The notes: generated by a model from the letters alone, not told the origin. Shown: positions 1 to 11,911, counted from the stretch's first letter. The stretch: DNA of 64,000 bases from Verrucomicrobiia bacterium (GCA_035629175.1 DASPIL010000029.1:1-64000), one strand, 5' to 3'. Numbers and translations: made by a program.

Positions 1-103
1 CAACTTCGTTTCTTGCAGCGTCAGTTCGAGAGACTTTGATTTCTTGTTCTTCATCCCCACCGTAAATAGCGATGTGGCTAAATTTGTACATTTTATTCTT
101 CAA
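1..103 (-). CDS. Possible partial hypothetical protein, 5' end only
   Basis: A short open frame runs off the left edge on the minus strand. A strong Shine-Dalgarno GGAGG (minus strand, positions 113-109) sits 5 nt before a TTG at 103 that opens a frame beginning MKNKMYKFSHIAIYGG. A second minus-strand frame, beginning MKNKKSKSLELTLQ, is also open to the edge, so the frame cannot be decided here. The segment is more AT-rich than the rest of the window, as expected for a promoter and gene start. No family is recognised. Confidence 0.3.
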   Translation of the reverse strand, partial: MKNKMYKFSHIAIYGGDEEQEIKVSRTDAARNEV

Positions 104-264
104 CAATTCCTCCTTTTTCTCACCCACTTTTAATCCCACCCCGTGCGCTACGATTGCACTTTTACGCCTTGTTAAGCGGCCTGAACAGTGTAAAGTGCAT
201 GCGATTTGACGAAGCCGTTCCGGGCTGCTTTTGCAGAGTCCCTTCTGGTTCGGCTGAATCACCC

Positions 265-741
265 ATGACATATCCCCGAAAAGCGAATCCACGCCTCGAG
301 CAGCGCCTGCGCGAAATGGACCGGATCAACAGTGCGCAAACGCTGATTGAGCGGTTCCCCCAACTAAAATCCCTGAACGTCGTCCTCGGCTATTTTGACG
401 AGCAACGAATGTCGCATGCTGGTGAACTGCGTTACAGGGCCAATGTGCAACACGCCAAATGCGTGCTGACTTTCAGTTGCCCCAACACAAGTTGCACGGG
501 CGGCGGCTTCGACCTGAGCGAGGTGCTCGTCGCAGCCGTGGCCAAAAAATCCAAAACGGCGCAGGGTGAATTGCGATGCCAGGGAACGCGGACAACCGCC
601 AACAAATTTGAGAGTCCCTGCAAGCACCTGCTTCACTACAAGCTCAGCCTTGCGTATTCGCCATCCAAGGGAAAGGGCGCAAGGGCCGCCAAAGCAGCGC
701 CAAAAGCAAAAGTCGAAGCAGGAAAATCCGCGGCGGCATAA
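265..741 (+). CDS. Hypothetical Cys-containing protein with Lys/Ala-rich tail
   Basis: A 158-residue protein taken from ATG 265. The open frame extends further upstream, but those codons look unlike coding sequence. Cysteines at about 66, 72, 77, 105 and 119 include the pair SCPNTSC, which suggests a zinc-binding knuckle. The last 25 or so residues are almost only Lys, Ala, Gly and Arg, like the basic tails of histone H1-like or nucleic-acid-binding proteins. The gene converges on infC. No family is recognised; a nucleic-acid-binding role is inference from composition only. Confidence 0.6.
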   Translation: MTYPRKANPRLEQRLREMDRINSAQTLIERFPQLKSLNVVLGYFDEQRMSHAGELRYRANVQHAKCVLTFSCPNTSCTGGGFDLSEVLVAAVAKKSKTAQGELRCQGTRTTANKFESPCKHLLHYKLSLAYSPSKGKGARAAKAAPKAKVEAGKSAAA

Positions 742-793
742 CGCGAGGACGAGTCAGGCACCCCGTCGATCCATCCCGCTCAAGGGGCTTGCG

Positions 794-831
794 GCGGGTG
801 AAGTATTCTCCGCACCCGCTGGAATCGTTTT
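794..831 (+). terminator. Weak hairpin between convergent genes
   Basis: GCGGGTG (794-800) pairs with CACCCGC (813-819) around a 12-nt loop. On the plus strand it is followed by a short T run at 827-830. It lies between the convergent Cys-rich gene and infC and could end the former. The stem is short and the loop large, so confidence is low. Confidence 0.3.
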
Positions 832-851
832 AGCCGCAGACACTCACCGAG

Positions 852-1478
852 TCATTCGTCCCCCTCGGGCTCTTCGTCATTTTCGGGCGGCGGCGGCATT
901 GAAGCGTCGCGGGCCGGCGGCTTCGCACGTTTGTTCCGGGGCAGCGGACTGAGCAATACCGTCAGGTCTCTTTCGCCCATCATTTTAGGAGGCGTATCGG
1001 GGAGCGCGTAGGCGGCAAGGTCCTTCACAAACCGGTTTACCAGCGCAAATCCCAGGTCCTTGTGGGCGTTCTGCCGCCCGCGAAAGCGCATCTTGATTCG
1101 CACCTTCATGTCGTCGCAGAGAAATTCAATCGCATGCTGGAGCTTGACGCCAAGGTCGTGCGAATCAATGGCAGGGGAAATCTGAAGCTCCTTCATCCGG
1201 CCGCCAGTCTGTTTGGACTCCTTGTTCCGTTTCGATTCCTCGTACTGAAACTTTCCATATTCCACAATCCGGCAGACGGGCGGATTGGCCGTTGGCGCGA
1301 TCTCGATGAGGTCGAGCCCCTTGGAGCGCGCGAGCTGCAGCGCGTCGTTGAGAGTCATGACTCCGAGCTGCTGTTTCTGGTCGTCGATGACGCGGACTTC
1401 TCGCGCGCGGATTTTTCCGTTACGCCTGTGCAGGGGTTCGCGCGAATGAAATGATCGTGGAGAGAACGGACGGCTCAA
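852..1478 (-). CDS. infC: Translation initiation factor IF-3
   Basis: IF-3 binds the 30S ribosomal subunit, keeps it apart from 50S and checks the start codon. The 208-residue product shows the IF-3 N-domain (REVRVIDDQKQQLGV, then APTANPPVCRIVEYGKF, about residues 27-75) and C-domain (KELQISPAIDSHDL to the MMGERDL region, about 95-170). An acidic, Pro-rich tail makes it longer than the usual 170-180 residues. The start is TTG at 1478 with AAAGGA 5 nt upstream; infC is known in other bacteria for non-ATG starts used in autoregulation. The usual followers rpmI and rplT are absent: the next gene downstream is convergent. Confidence 0.95.
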   Translation of the reverse strand: MSRPFSPRSFHSREPLHRRNGKIRAREVRVIDDQKQQLGVMTLNDALQLARSKGLDLIEIAPTANPPVCRIVEYGKFQYEESKRNKESKQTGGRMKELQISPAIDSHDLGVKLQHAIEFLCDDMKVRIKMRFRGRQNAHKDLGFALVNRFVKDLAAYALPDTPPKMMGERDLTVLLSPLPRNKRAKPPARDASMPPPPENDEEPEGDE

Positions 1479-1534
1479 TGAATTCCTTTGGTTGGGGTTG
1501 GGCTGTACAGAGAAGCGCCGAAGCGGCGGAATCT

Positions 1535-1558
1535 GCCTTCATTGTTTGCAACGAAGGC
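1535..1558 (-). promoter_or_regulatory. Leader hairpin upstream of infC
   Basis: GCCTTC (1535-1540) pairs with GAAGGC (1553-1558). After one mismatch an inner TTG/CAA pairing closes a 4-nt loop. The hairpin lies about 57 nt upstream of the infC TTG start and downstream of the RRM-gene terminator, so it would be in the infC 5' leader. A regulatory role is inferred from position only. Confidence 0.3.
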
Positions 1559-1573
1559 GGGCCGTGCTCCGGC

Positions 1574-1606
1574 AGAAAAGAATGGGGCCCGGCAGAGCCG
1601 GGCCCC
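1574..1606 (-). terminator. Rho-independent terminator of the RRM gene
   Basis: A perfect 10-bp stem, GGGGCCCGGC (1584-1593) with GCCGGGCCCC (1597-1606), encloses a 3-nt loop. Read on the minus strand it is followed by ATTCTTTTC. It lies just downstream of the RRM protein gene and upstream of infC, so the two minus-strand genes are probably separate transcription units. Confidence 0.85.
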
Positions 1607-1622
1607 GATGCAGAGTGTCTTA

Positions 1623-1943
1623 TTAATAACGGGAACGTGAGCCGGAACCGCCGCCACCGCCGAACGAGCGGCGTCCGCCGCCGTTGGAGGATTCTTCACG
1701 GGGACGTGCTTCATTGACCGTTAACGCACGGCCGTCGAGCGACTTGCCATTCATTTCAGCAATCGCGGCTTCCGCTTCCTGAGGTGAGCTCATAGTGACG
1801 AATGCAAAACCGCGAGGGCGGCCGCTGACGCGGTCGGTCATCAGGTTGGCTTCGGTGACCGTTCCAAACGCGGCAAAAGCGTCCTGCAGGTCGTTTTCAG
1901 TGGTGTTGAAGGAAAGATTTCCAACAAACAATTTGGTACTCAT
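1623..1943 (-). CDS. Single-RRM glycine-rich RNA-binding protein
   Basis: A 106-residue protein with one RNA-recognition motif. RNP2 is LFVGNL (residues 5-10) and RNP1 is RGFAFVTM (44-51), with the aromatic residues that stack on RNA present in both. From about residue 85 the tail is Gly/Ser/Arg-rich, as in plant and cyanobacterial cold-induced glycine-rich RRM proteins. It is likely a cytoplasmic RNA chaperone or binder; targets cannot be inferred. The ATG start has AGGA about 14 nt upstream. It is transcribed alone, ending at the hairpin at 1584-1606. Confidence 0.93.
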   Translation of the reverse strand: MSTKLFVGNLSFNTTENDLQDAFAAFGTVTEANLMTDRVSGRPRGFAFVTMSSPQEAEAAIAEMNGKSLDGRALTVNEARPREESSNGGGRRSFGGGGGSGSRSRY

Positions 1944-2377
1944 GTGATGTTTCGCTGTCCTGATAGTTGTTTTCCAGACTGTACCCCGTTTGCCGGGTTT
2001 AAAATCATCACTGAACCAAGTTCACCTGAGGATTCCCCATATCTCGAAGCTTCAAGCATTCGAACAGATGCGGCACTATCCACCCTTTCACCGGAATAGC
2101 AACTGTTATTTGATGTATCGAAAACGCAGCGCAGGTCGCCGCACCTGCCTGGTGCATCGCCGCGCTTCCAAGCCGGCTGGCCGTGAATCGCGCCGAGGGA
2201 AAGGAAACCTCTCCAACTTCCCCAGCCGCTGCTACGAAGGACGGGCCATATAGCAGACTCGGAGGTCTGGGCTGCGATACGGGTCTGCGCCGCGGGCAAA
2301 GGCTGGGCAGCCCTCGGCGGAAAAACTAGGGCATTGCCTACTCGAAAGACGCCTATAGGCACCTACGATTCGGAGGT
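1944..2377. other. Intergenic region with an RPT1 copy
   Basis: This 434-bp gap holds the 5' region of the RRM gene on the minus strand, an RPT1 copy at about 2155-2285, and the leader of the GT2 gene. A 140-codon minus-strand frame covers most of it, but part of its product is the repeat translated (AQTSESAIWPVLRSS) and it has no family signature. I see no gene here. Confidence 0.7.
2155..2285. repeat. RPT1 copy a (modular palindromic repeat)
   Basis: The segment aligns by eye, module by module, with the second half of the copy at 44216-44398. In order it has a CTTCCAAG-centred palindrome flanked by GCCGG, an AAGGAAACCT module, a GCTGCTACGAAGG module, and a CAGACTCGGAGGTCTG palindrome followed by a degraded GATAC box. 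It is intergenic, upstream of the exopolysaccharide operon. Confidence 0.75.
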
Positions 2378-3559
2378 GTGAACATTGAGCCACAACCGCC
2401 AGCACCTCGTTCCGGTGTTTATCTTTCCATTGGCATCATCGCCTGGAACGAGGAGAAAGCCATCCGCACGCTGCTCAATTCCGTCTTTCAGCAAAGCCTC
2501 CTGTCGGAACTTGCCCGCCGAAATCTCTGTTGCGAAATCATCGTCGTCGCCAACGCTTGCACGGACCGCACGGTGAGCGTCGCCGACGAAATCCTGTCGC
2601 GACAAATGCGGGAGGATCTGGATGGGCGCGCTTTGATCGGCCGCGTCACGCATCTCGCCGAACGGGGCAAGATCAACGCCTGGAACCAGTTCGTGCACCA
2701 ATTATCCGAACGCGAGGCCAAGTTCCTCGTCCTCATGGATGCCGATATCGTCCTGCACAATCGCGACGCGCTCTGGAACCTCGTGCAGACATTGGAGGCC
2801 AGTCCTGAGGCGCGCGTGGCCGTGGATGTTCCGCGCAAGGATCTCGAATTCAAACGCCGCAAAACCATTCGCGATCGGATGTCGCTCGCTGTTTCGAGGC
2901 TCACGCAGTCATCGACAGCCCAGCTCTGTGCGCAGTTGTACTGCATCCGCGCTGAGACGGCCCGCAACATCTACCTGCCGCGCGACCTGAGCGCGTGCGA
3001 CGACGGTTTTATCAAGTCGCTCGTGTGCACCGATTTTCTGGCGCACGGCGTGTGGCCGATGCGCATCGAGGTCGCGCGCAACGCGTCACACACATTCGAG
3101 GCATACACATCGTTGAAGAGCGTTTTCAAGAACCAGAAACGGCAGGCGATCGGGCAGACCATCGTTCACCTGTTGATTGATGATTACATCAAGCACATGC
3201 CGGCGTGGGAGCGGGCGCGGCTGGCGGAAACGCTGCGACGCAAGGATGAGGAAAACCCGGACTGGCTGAAACGGCTGGTGCGCGAGCACCTCCGACGCAA
3301 GCGGTTCTTCTGGCGCCTTTACCCTGGGCTGGTGAGTTACCGTTTCCGCAACCTGCGCAAGCTCTCCTGGCGGCATCGGCTGTTCTGTCTTCCGGCGGTT
3401 CTTGGCGGAACGGTGCTTTCGCTCGCCGCAAGTCTTGCCGCGTACCGCTTCCTCAAGGCCGGTTTCACGGAATATTGGCCGCGCGCTGACCGTGGCGCAG
3501 GGCCGATCGATCTCGCGGGGCACGCCATGTCGCCCCTGTCACGCGCCAAAACGCGTTGA
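2378..3559 (+). CDS. Family 2 glycosyltransferase
   Basis: A 393-residue GT-A-fold glycosyltransferase that probably adds a sugar to a growing lipid-linked or surface polysaccharide at the inner membrane. Visible signatures are the N-terminal SIGIIAWNEE strand-loop (nucleotide binding), EIIVVANACTDRT, and the DxD motif D121-A-D123 in LVLMDADI. A hydrophobic stretch near residues 340-365 may anchor the C-terminus. It heads a four-gene operon with an O-antigen-ligase-like protein, a GT4 and a deacetylase. The start is uncertain: GTG 2378 lies only 1 nt after GGAGG. An ATT at 2384 would have ideal spacing but is a rare start codon. Confidence 0.9.
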   Translation: MNIEPQPPAPRSGVYLSIGIIAWNEEKAIRTLLNSVFQQSLLSELARRNLCCEIIVVANACTDRTVSVADEILSRQMREDLDGRALIGRVTHLAERGKINAWNQFVHQLSEREAKFLVLMDADIVLHNRDALWNLVQTLEASPEARVAVDVPRKDLEFKRRKTIRDRMSLAVSRLTQSSTAQLCAQLYCIRAETARNIYLPRDLSACDDGFIKSLVCTDFLAHGVWPMRIEVARNASHTFEAYTSLKSVFKNQKRQAIGQTIVHLLIDDYIKHMPAWERARLAETLRRKDEENPDWLKRLVREHLRRKRFFWRLYPGLVSYRFRNLRKLSWRHRLFCLPAVLGGTVLSLAASLAAYRFLKAGFTEYWPRADRGAGPIDLAGHAMSPLSRAKTR

Positions 3560-3580
3560 GCCTGGACTTCTGACGTTCTC

Positions 3581-5074
3581 ATGGAAACGAAGCAACTGAT
3601 CGCAGCCGCATACCTCGTCATCGCCGCCATGGGCGGAATCACGGTGACCTGCCTTTCCAAGCGCGCGCGCGACGGGTTCTTCTTTCTGCTCGTGACAATG
3701 GCCGCGCTCACGGAGCGCTGGGATGTAAATTTTGTGAGCCGCGAATGGTATCGGGGCACCACGATGGGGTTCGAATTCTCGCTTGTCGACGTCATCGCGC
3801 TGAGCCTGCTCGTCAGCGCCATTCTGGTTCCTCGCGCGGGCGAGAAACGGTTCTATTGGCCGCCTGCGCTCGGATGGATGCTGTTATTCTTCTTCTTCGC
3901 GGTGCTCTGCGTTGCGGTCGCGACGCCAAAGTTGTTCGGCTATTTCGCTCTCGTAAAGATGCTGCGCGGCCTCATTGTATTTTTAGCGGTTGCGCTGTAT
4001 GTGCGCGGCGAGCGCGAACTGCGAATATTCTTGTGGGCGCTTGGCGCGATTGTGTGTTTCGAGGCGCTGCAAGCCATAGAACAGCGCTATCGCTACGGCA
4101 TTCATCGCGTCTTTGGCGATCTCAACGCTCCCAACAGCCTTTCGATGTACATGTGCACGACTGCGCCCCTGTTTGTGGCGGCGTTCAACTCCAGGCTGCC
4201 ACGCTCGTTGAAAGTGATGAGCGCGGCGACCATCGCGCTGGCCGGTGTCGCAGTGCTGCTGACGATTTCGCGTACAGGCATCGTGACCATTGGGTTGATC
4301 ATGCTGGGAACGGTGGCCCTCACCATGGACCTGAAATTCACCGGCCGAAAGGTGCTCATCGCAACGGCATGCTGCCTGGCAGTTGCAGGAGCATTGGCGA
4401 AATCCTGGGAATCACTCACGTCGCGTTTCAAGGAGGCGACGCTGGAGGAGGAGTATGAGAACAAGCGCTCGCAAGGGCGCGGATACTACATTCGTCTTGC
4501 GGCGGCGATGGCCGACGAACAATGGCTCGGGGTCGGTCCGAACAACTGGTCGTTCTGGGTCAGCAACAAATACGGCCCGCGCATGGGATTCAAATTCGCG
4601 CCGTATCCCAGCGAGCACAAGGAGCCGCGCTTCGAAGTGTCGGCAGACGCGAACGTGGATGATCCACAGGCGGCGCCTGCCCACAGCCTGCTTGCGCTGA
4701 CGGCGGGCGAGATGGGATTGGGAGGGTTGGTGTTAATGCTTCTGTTGTGGATGCGATGGGGACTCATGGGGCTGAGTTTCCTCCTGCCGCGAAATCCCGA
4801 TCCGATGCGAACGATCGGAATCGGCATCTTCTTCGGACTCGTTGGAAATTTCCTTCAAGGCCTGACTGAATGGGTGTGGCATCAGACCGCCATTTTCTTC
4901 ACGTTCAACATTCTCCTCGGGGTGCTCTCCAGCCTGTATTACCTGAAGCGAAAGGCAAGGCGAGAAGCCCGCCGCGCGCAACAATTGGAGGACGAATGGG
5001 AGGACGAAGCCGAACCTGGCCAGGAATGCGTTCAGGAGGAGGAAGCTCAATATGCGCGTACTGCATCTGCTTAG
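3581..5074 (+). CDS. O-antigen ligase/Wzy-like polysaccharide polymerase
   Basis: A 497-residue polytopic membrane protein with about 10-12 hydrophobic segments. The pattern fits the O-antigen ligase/polymerase (Wzy_C) superfamily: a central SRTGIV loop, then a large periplasmic loop containing GVGPNNWSF and HSLLALTAGEMGLGG before the last membrane segments. Such proteins transfer or polymerise lipid-linked glycans in the periplasm. The C-terminus is a charged cytoplasmic tail rich in Glu and Arg. The gene follows the GT2 by 21 bp and overlaps the next glycosyltransferase by 23 bp, so it is in one operon. Ligase and polymerase cannot be told apart from sequence alone. Confidence 0.82.
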   Translation: METKQLIAAAYLVIAAMGGITVTCLSKRARDGFFFLLVTMAALTERWDVNFVSREWYRGTTMGFEFSLVDVIALSLLVSAILVPRAGEKRFYWPPALGWMLLFFFFAVLCVAVATPKLFGYFALVKMLRGLIVFLAVALYVRGERELRIFLWALGAIVCFEALQAIEQRYRYGIHRVFGDLNAPNSLSMYMCTTAPLFVAAFNSRLPRSLKVMSAATIALAGVAVLLTISRTGIVTIGLIMLGTVALTMDLKFTGRKVLIATACCLAVAGALAKSWESLTSRFKEATLEEEYENKRSQGRGYYIRLAAAMADEQWLGVGPNNWSFWVSNKYGPRMGFKFAPYPSEHKEPRFEVSADANVDDPQAAPAHSLLALTAGEMGLGGLVLMLLLWMRWGLMGLSFLLPRNPDPMRTIGIGIFFGLVGNFLQGLTEWVWHQTAIFFTFNILLGVLSSLYYLKRKARREARRAQQLEDEWEDEAEPGQECVQEEEAQYARTASA

Positions 5075-6338
5075 GAAATACGACCCCGATCAATGGGGCG
5101 GCACCGAGACGGCCATTCAACGATTGTTCCACGGCCTTCGCGAGCATGGAGTCGAATCCGTGGTCTTCTGTCCCGCGCTGGATCATGAGCCGGCACACGA
5201 TCCATTGCAGGCTGAAGGTTGCCGCATCGAACGCTTTCGCGCGTTTGTGCCCATCCTTGGAATTTCCGAGCAACGCAAACGCCAGTTGATCTCGGTTGGC
5301 GGAAACCTGATGTCCTTCGACCTGTTCTCCGCATTGAAACGCGAACCCGGCGTCTCAGTGATGCACACGCACACACTGGGACGAATGGGTGCCATTGCCA
5401 AAACGGTTGCGCGCAGGCGTGGAATTCCCTTCGTTGTAACAATCCACGGGGGCGTCCTCGACCTTCCCGCGCACATCAAATCCGATTTCAACAAGCGCGT
5501 AGGCGGATTTGAATGGGGGCGCTTCTTTGGCCTGCTGTTCCAATCGCACCGGCTCTTTCCCGAAGCCGATGCAATCATCACGTGCAATGGAAACGAAGCG
5601 CGTCTTCTGCGCGAAAAGTATCCGGGAAAGCGCGTCGTGGTGCAGCCGCATGGGGTTCCGATTGAAATCTACCAGCAGGATCATCGGGAGGCCGCGCTCA
5701 AGGCGTTCCCGCAAATTCGCGGACGCGAAGTGCTGCTGTGCGTGGGGAGAATCGATTCCATCAAGAACCAGCAATGGCTCGTGAATCAGGCGCCACGCTT
5801 CCTCAGGAAGCATCGCAACGCGCTGCTGGTGCTCGCGGGCGCATGCACGGACGAAGTGTATGGGAAGGAGCTGAAGCGCTCGATTGAGCAATTCGGTCTG
5901 GGCGACCGCATCCTGTTGACCGGCGGCCTGCCTCCATGCGACCCGCGCCTGCTCGGCCTCTTGCAGCAGGCGGAAGTGTTGATCGTGCCGTCGCAGTCGG
6001 AAACGTTTGGCCTTGTGATTCTTGAAGCGTGGGCAACGGGCACAATGGTCCTTTCGACCCCAACGTCAGGAGCGACGACCCTGATACGTCACGGCGAGAA
6101 TGGATGGTTGTTCCATCTCGACAAGCCCGAGGGTTTTCATGAAGCGCTGGATCACGCGCTCATCAATACCGACCTGGCGCGGCGGGTGGTTCGGCGCGGC
6201 TGCGACGACGTCAACCTGAACTACAACGTCACTGCCCTAGCAGGCCGTATGCAGCAGCTTTACCAGGAATTGATCGAGGAAAAAAATGCGTTACGTCATT
6301 CTTCGCGACGACGATACCAGCGCGCTGACGCCCGTTGA
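5052..6338 (+). CDS. Family 4 glycosyltransferase
   Basis: A 428-residue GT-B-fold retaining glycosyltransferase. The N-terminal domain opens with MRVLHLLRKYDPDQWGGTE, with the GG(T/A)E loop typical of GT4. The C-terminal nucleotide-sugar domain has LLCVGRIDSIKNQ and the EX7E motif, E317 and E325 in SETFGLVILEA. It would act on the cytoplasmic face during exopolysaccharide assembly. The ATG at 5052 is inside the end of the upstream gene, preceded by AGGAGGAAG, and the stop overlaps the deacetylase gene by 53 bp, which indicates strong translational coupling. Confidence 0.93.
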   Translation: MRVLHLLRKYDPDQWGGTETAIQRLFHGLREHGVESVVFCPALDHEPAHDPLQAEGCRIERFRAFVPILGISEQRKRQLISVGGNLMSFDLFSALKREPGVSVMHTHTLGRMGAIAKTVARRRGIPFVVTIHGGVLDLPAHIKSDFNKRVGGFEWGRFFGLLFQSHRLFPEADAIITCNGNEARLLREKYPGKRVVVQPHGVPIEIYQQDHREAALKAFPQIRGREVLLCVGRIDSIKNQQWLVNQAPRFLRKHRNALLVLAGACTDEVYGKELKRSIEQFGLGDRILLTGGLPPCDPRLLGLLQQAEVLIVPSQSETFGLVILEAWATGTMVLSTPTSGATTLIRHGENGWLFHLDKPEGFHEALDHALINTDLARRVVRRGCDDVNLNYNVTALAGRMQQLYQELIEEKNALRHSSRRRYQRADAR

Positions 6339-7101
6339 TTGCCTGGAGCGGCTGTATCGGCCGTTCCTCGATCGCGGCCTGCCTGTAAATCTCGCCACGA
6401 TCCCAAACGTGGCGACGAACACGCGTCTTCCTGACGGACGCCTTGAAGGTTTTCTCGTTGCGCGGAACGGCACAACGCAGGAGACGGTCCCGCTGGCTGA
6501 GAATGCGGAGCTCATTGCCTATCTCAAGTCCAACATGGGATACGAAGTGGTTCAGCACGGCTATCGCCATGATTACTTTGAATTCGATCGGCTGGGCACC
6601 GACGACGTCGTGCGGCGGCTGGAGCAGGGGATTCGCTGCCTGAACGACGCTGGCTTTGAACAGGCGAAAACATTTGTCGCGCCCTACGATAAATTTTCGC
6701 GCGACAGCCTGCGTGAAGTGGCGCGGCGCTTTCCCGTCCTCTCAACAGGATGGTTTGAACTGCGGCGGCTTCCGCGCACCTGGTGGCCGCAATACCTGAT
6801 CAAAAAGGCGACGGGCTCCCCGCATTGGAAGGTTCGCAACACAGCGCTGCTGTCTCATCCCGGCTGCCTGTTGTCGTATCAGCGCGACTTCAAGAACATG
6901 CTGGCGTCAGTGGCTGAAGCCGTTGAAAGCCGCCGCCTGACAGTGCTCGTCACGCATTGGTGGGAATATTTCCGCGACGGCAAACCCGATTACGAATTCA
7001 TCAGCTTCCTGCATCAAACCGCGGAGTATCTTGCTTCGAAGCCCGACATTCGCGTGATCCGGTTTTCCGAGCTGGCGCGCGGAAACGTGGCGTTGAATTG
7101 A
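6286..7101 (+). CDS. Polysaccharide deacetylase-like protein
   Basis: A 271-residue protein resembling the NodB-like carbohydrate esterase 4 fold. The N-terminal RDDD (D8-D10) would hold the catalytic Asp and a metal ligand. HGYRH (H91 and H95) matches the HxxxH metal site. FVAPYDKFS fits the usual substrate-groove motif in altered form. There is no signal peptide, so a cytoplasmic role on lipid-linked glycan is possible. It ends the exopolysaccharide operon and starts inside the GT4 gene with GAGGAAAAAA before its ATG. A DUF2334-type relative is an alternative reading of the same fold. Confidence 0.75.
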   Translation: MRYVILRDDDTSALTPVDCLERLYRPFLDRGLPVNLATIPNVATNTRLPDGRLEGFLVARNGTTQETVPLAENAELIAYLKSNMGYEVVQHGYRHDYFEFDRLGTDDVVRRLEQGIRCLNDAGFEQAKTFVAPYDKFSRDSLREVARRFPVLSTGWFELRRLPRTWWPQYLIKKATGSPHWKVRNTALLSHPGCLLSYQRDFKNMLASVAEAVESRRLTVLVTHWWEYFRDGKPDYEFISFLHQTAEYLASKPDIRVIRFSELARGNVALN

Positions 7102-7118
7102 ACCGCGCGGACTTCGGC

Positions 7119-10253
<3,135 letters not shown>

Positions 10254-10323
10254 CGGCGTAATATGGGGGCTGTCGGCGTGGGGATCAAAATAATCTCAAT
10301 GTGCCCCTTGCAGACCTGTTTGC

Positions 10324-11352
10324 ATGGGGTATTCTACCCAGAATTTTGAACTCAAAGACCAGGATTTTCAGTTGAACAGCAGAGACTTTTCCCGACGCCG
10401 TTTCCTTTCCGTCAGTTCGCTCAGTTTGTGCGGAGTGTGGGCTGGAGCTTCAGACATTCTCCCCGCGCGCCTGCTTCGTGGATTTATCGAGGAGATGCAG
10501 CGAACGCTCGCCAATCCCAAAGGAACTCCGCGTCCCGACTTGTGGAACCCCAACACAATCACCGCGGCGTGGCTGGGTCACGCGAGTGTCTTGATCAATT
10601 TCTACGGCGTCACCATTCTCACCGATCCCGTCCTCTTTAACCGCATTGGCGCCGATACTCCGTTTGGAACCGTCGGCCCGAAGCGCCTCATCCAACCTGC
10701 TCTGACGGCGAAGCAGTTGCCGCATGTTGATGTTGTCCTGTTGTCCCACGCGCATATGGATCACCTCGATCCCGCCACGCTGCGCTGCCTGCCGTCGACC
10801 ACGAAAGCGGTGACGGGCCATTCCACTGCCGATTTGTTGCGGGACATGAAGTTCAAGCAGCCAACGGAACTTTCCTGGGGACAGAAAACACGTGTGACGA
10901 CCGCGAATGGCGACGTGGAGATTGAGGCGTTTGAAGTGAATCATTGGGGATCGCGCTGGAAGTATGACAAGGCCCGCGGCTACAACGGCTACATCATTTC
11001 ACGCGAGGGAAAGAAGATCATTTTCGGCGGTGACACGGCATGGTGCGATTCGTTCGCGTCGTTAAGGAGCAAGGGTCCGTTCGAATGCGCGATCATGCCG
11101 ATCGGTGCTTACGATCCATGGATTTTTGCGCATTGCTCGCCCGAGCAGGCGGTCAAGATGGCGGATCAGGCGGGAGCAAATTATTTCCTGCCGATGCATT
11201 TCAACACGTTTGCGTTCGGGCGTGAAGGAACTGTTGAACCGATCGAACGCATGCAGGCCGCGATTTCCGCTGATCGGATCGGCTGGCAGACTGTGGGTGA
11301 GACCTTTGCCCTGGACGGCAATCGTCGAGCGGCGACGTTAGCCGCAGCTTGA
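10324..11352 (+). CDS. Tat-exported MBL-fold metal-dependent hydrolase
   Basis: A 342-residue metallo-beta-lactamase-fold protein of the UlaG/NAPE-phospholipase D-like group. The metal site is visible: H142-x-H144-x-D146-H147, then H207, D237 and H292. AAWLGHASVLI and the GGDTAW turn are typical of the group. The N-terminus has a twin-arginine signal, SRRRFLSVS, followed by a hydrophobic stretch, so the enzyme is probably exported folded. The substrate is unknown; relatives cleave phosphodiesters or lactones. The start ATG 10324 has no good ribosome-binding site. A later start just before the RR motif is possible. Confidence 0.88.
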   Translation: MGYSTQNFELKDQDFQLNSRDFSRRRFLSVSSLSLCGVWAGASDILPARLLRGFIEEMQRTLANPKGTPRPDLWNPNTITAAWLGHASVLINFYGVTILTDPVLFNRIGADTPFGTVGPKRLIQPALTAKQLPHVDVVLLSHAHMDHLDPATLRCLPSTTKAVTGHSTADLLRDMKFKQPTELSWGQKTRVTTANGDVEIEAFEVNHWGSRWKYDKARGYNGYIISREGKKIIFGGDTAWCDSFASLRSKGPFECAIMPIGAYDPWIFAHCSPEQAVKMADQAGANYFLPMHFNTFAFGREGTVEPIERMQAAISADRIGWQTVGETFALDGNRRAATLAAA

Positions 11353-11360
11353 TTCCAATC

Positions 11361-11585
11361 TCCCTCCTTAGCTGTTCCCTTCTCCCCTCGCCTGCGACGC
11401 AGGAGCGGGAGAGGGGCTGGGGAGAGGGTGCACTGATCCAGTCCCACGCAGCTCGAGTCTGTTGAGCCGCACGCCTCCTCTCCCCAACCCTCTCCTCCAC
11501 TCCGAGTGGAAGAGAGGGAGCATTGCCTTTCCAACAACCTCGCACGACCAAAAAACCTTCTCCCCCCGCCTGCGACGCACTGAGC
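11361..11585. repeat. RPT2 cluster (three partial copies)
   Basis: Three units of a second dispersed repeat. The first, at about 11380-11430, contains CTCCCCTCGCCTGCGACGCA and a run of GGAGAGGGGCTGGGGAGAGG. The second, at about 11477-11520, contains CTCTCCCCAACCCTCTCC and the palindrome CCACTCCGAGTGG. The third is a partial copy at about 11558-11585. The same modules recur at 12578-12630 and 20916-21036. They look like small palindromic extragenic elements. Confidence 0.8.
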
Positions 11586-11911
11586 TTTACCCATTTCTTT
11601 TTTGCTGCAGGACGAAGGTGTAGTGCGGACAGGTGGGAGGAACGGGGAGCATCGGTCATGGGGAAGACCAGGAGCAGCCGCACGCTTGCGGAATGCTCAT
11701 CATCGGACCGGCAAAAAAGTCTCTCCCGATGCTCTGCAGTCGCCGTTGCAGCCGCTGATCGCCCAATGCTTGGCACTCAAATTCCTCCTCGGCCCAGTCG
11801 GCCGGCGGCGCCTTGGGCTCCACCTGCGGCGCAGGCTTGCTAGCTAAACGCCGCCTCGCCGGCTCCGCGCACAGTCTCTGGCGGAAATCCTTTTCCAGGG
11901 GATATACAAAC

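Noticed and set aside
1940-2362. A 140-codon minus-strand frame ahead of the RRM gene
   Set aside because: Part of it is translated RPT1, the rest is the RRM gene leader, and no family or ribosome-binding site supports it.
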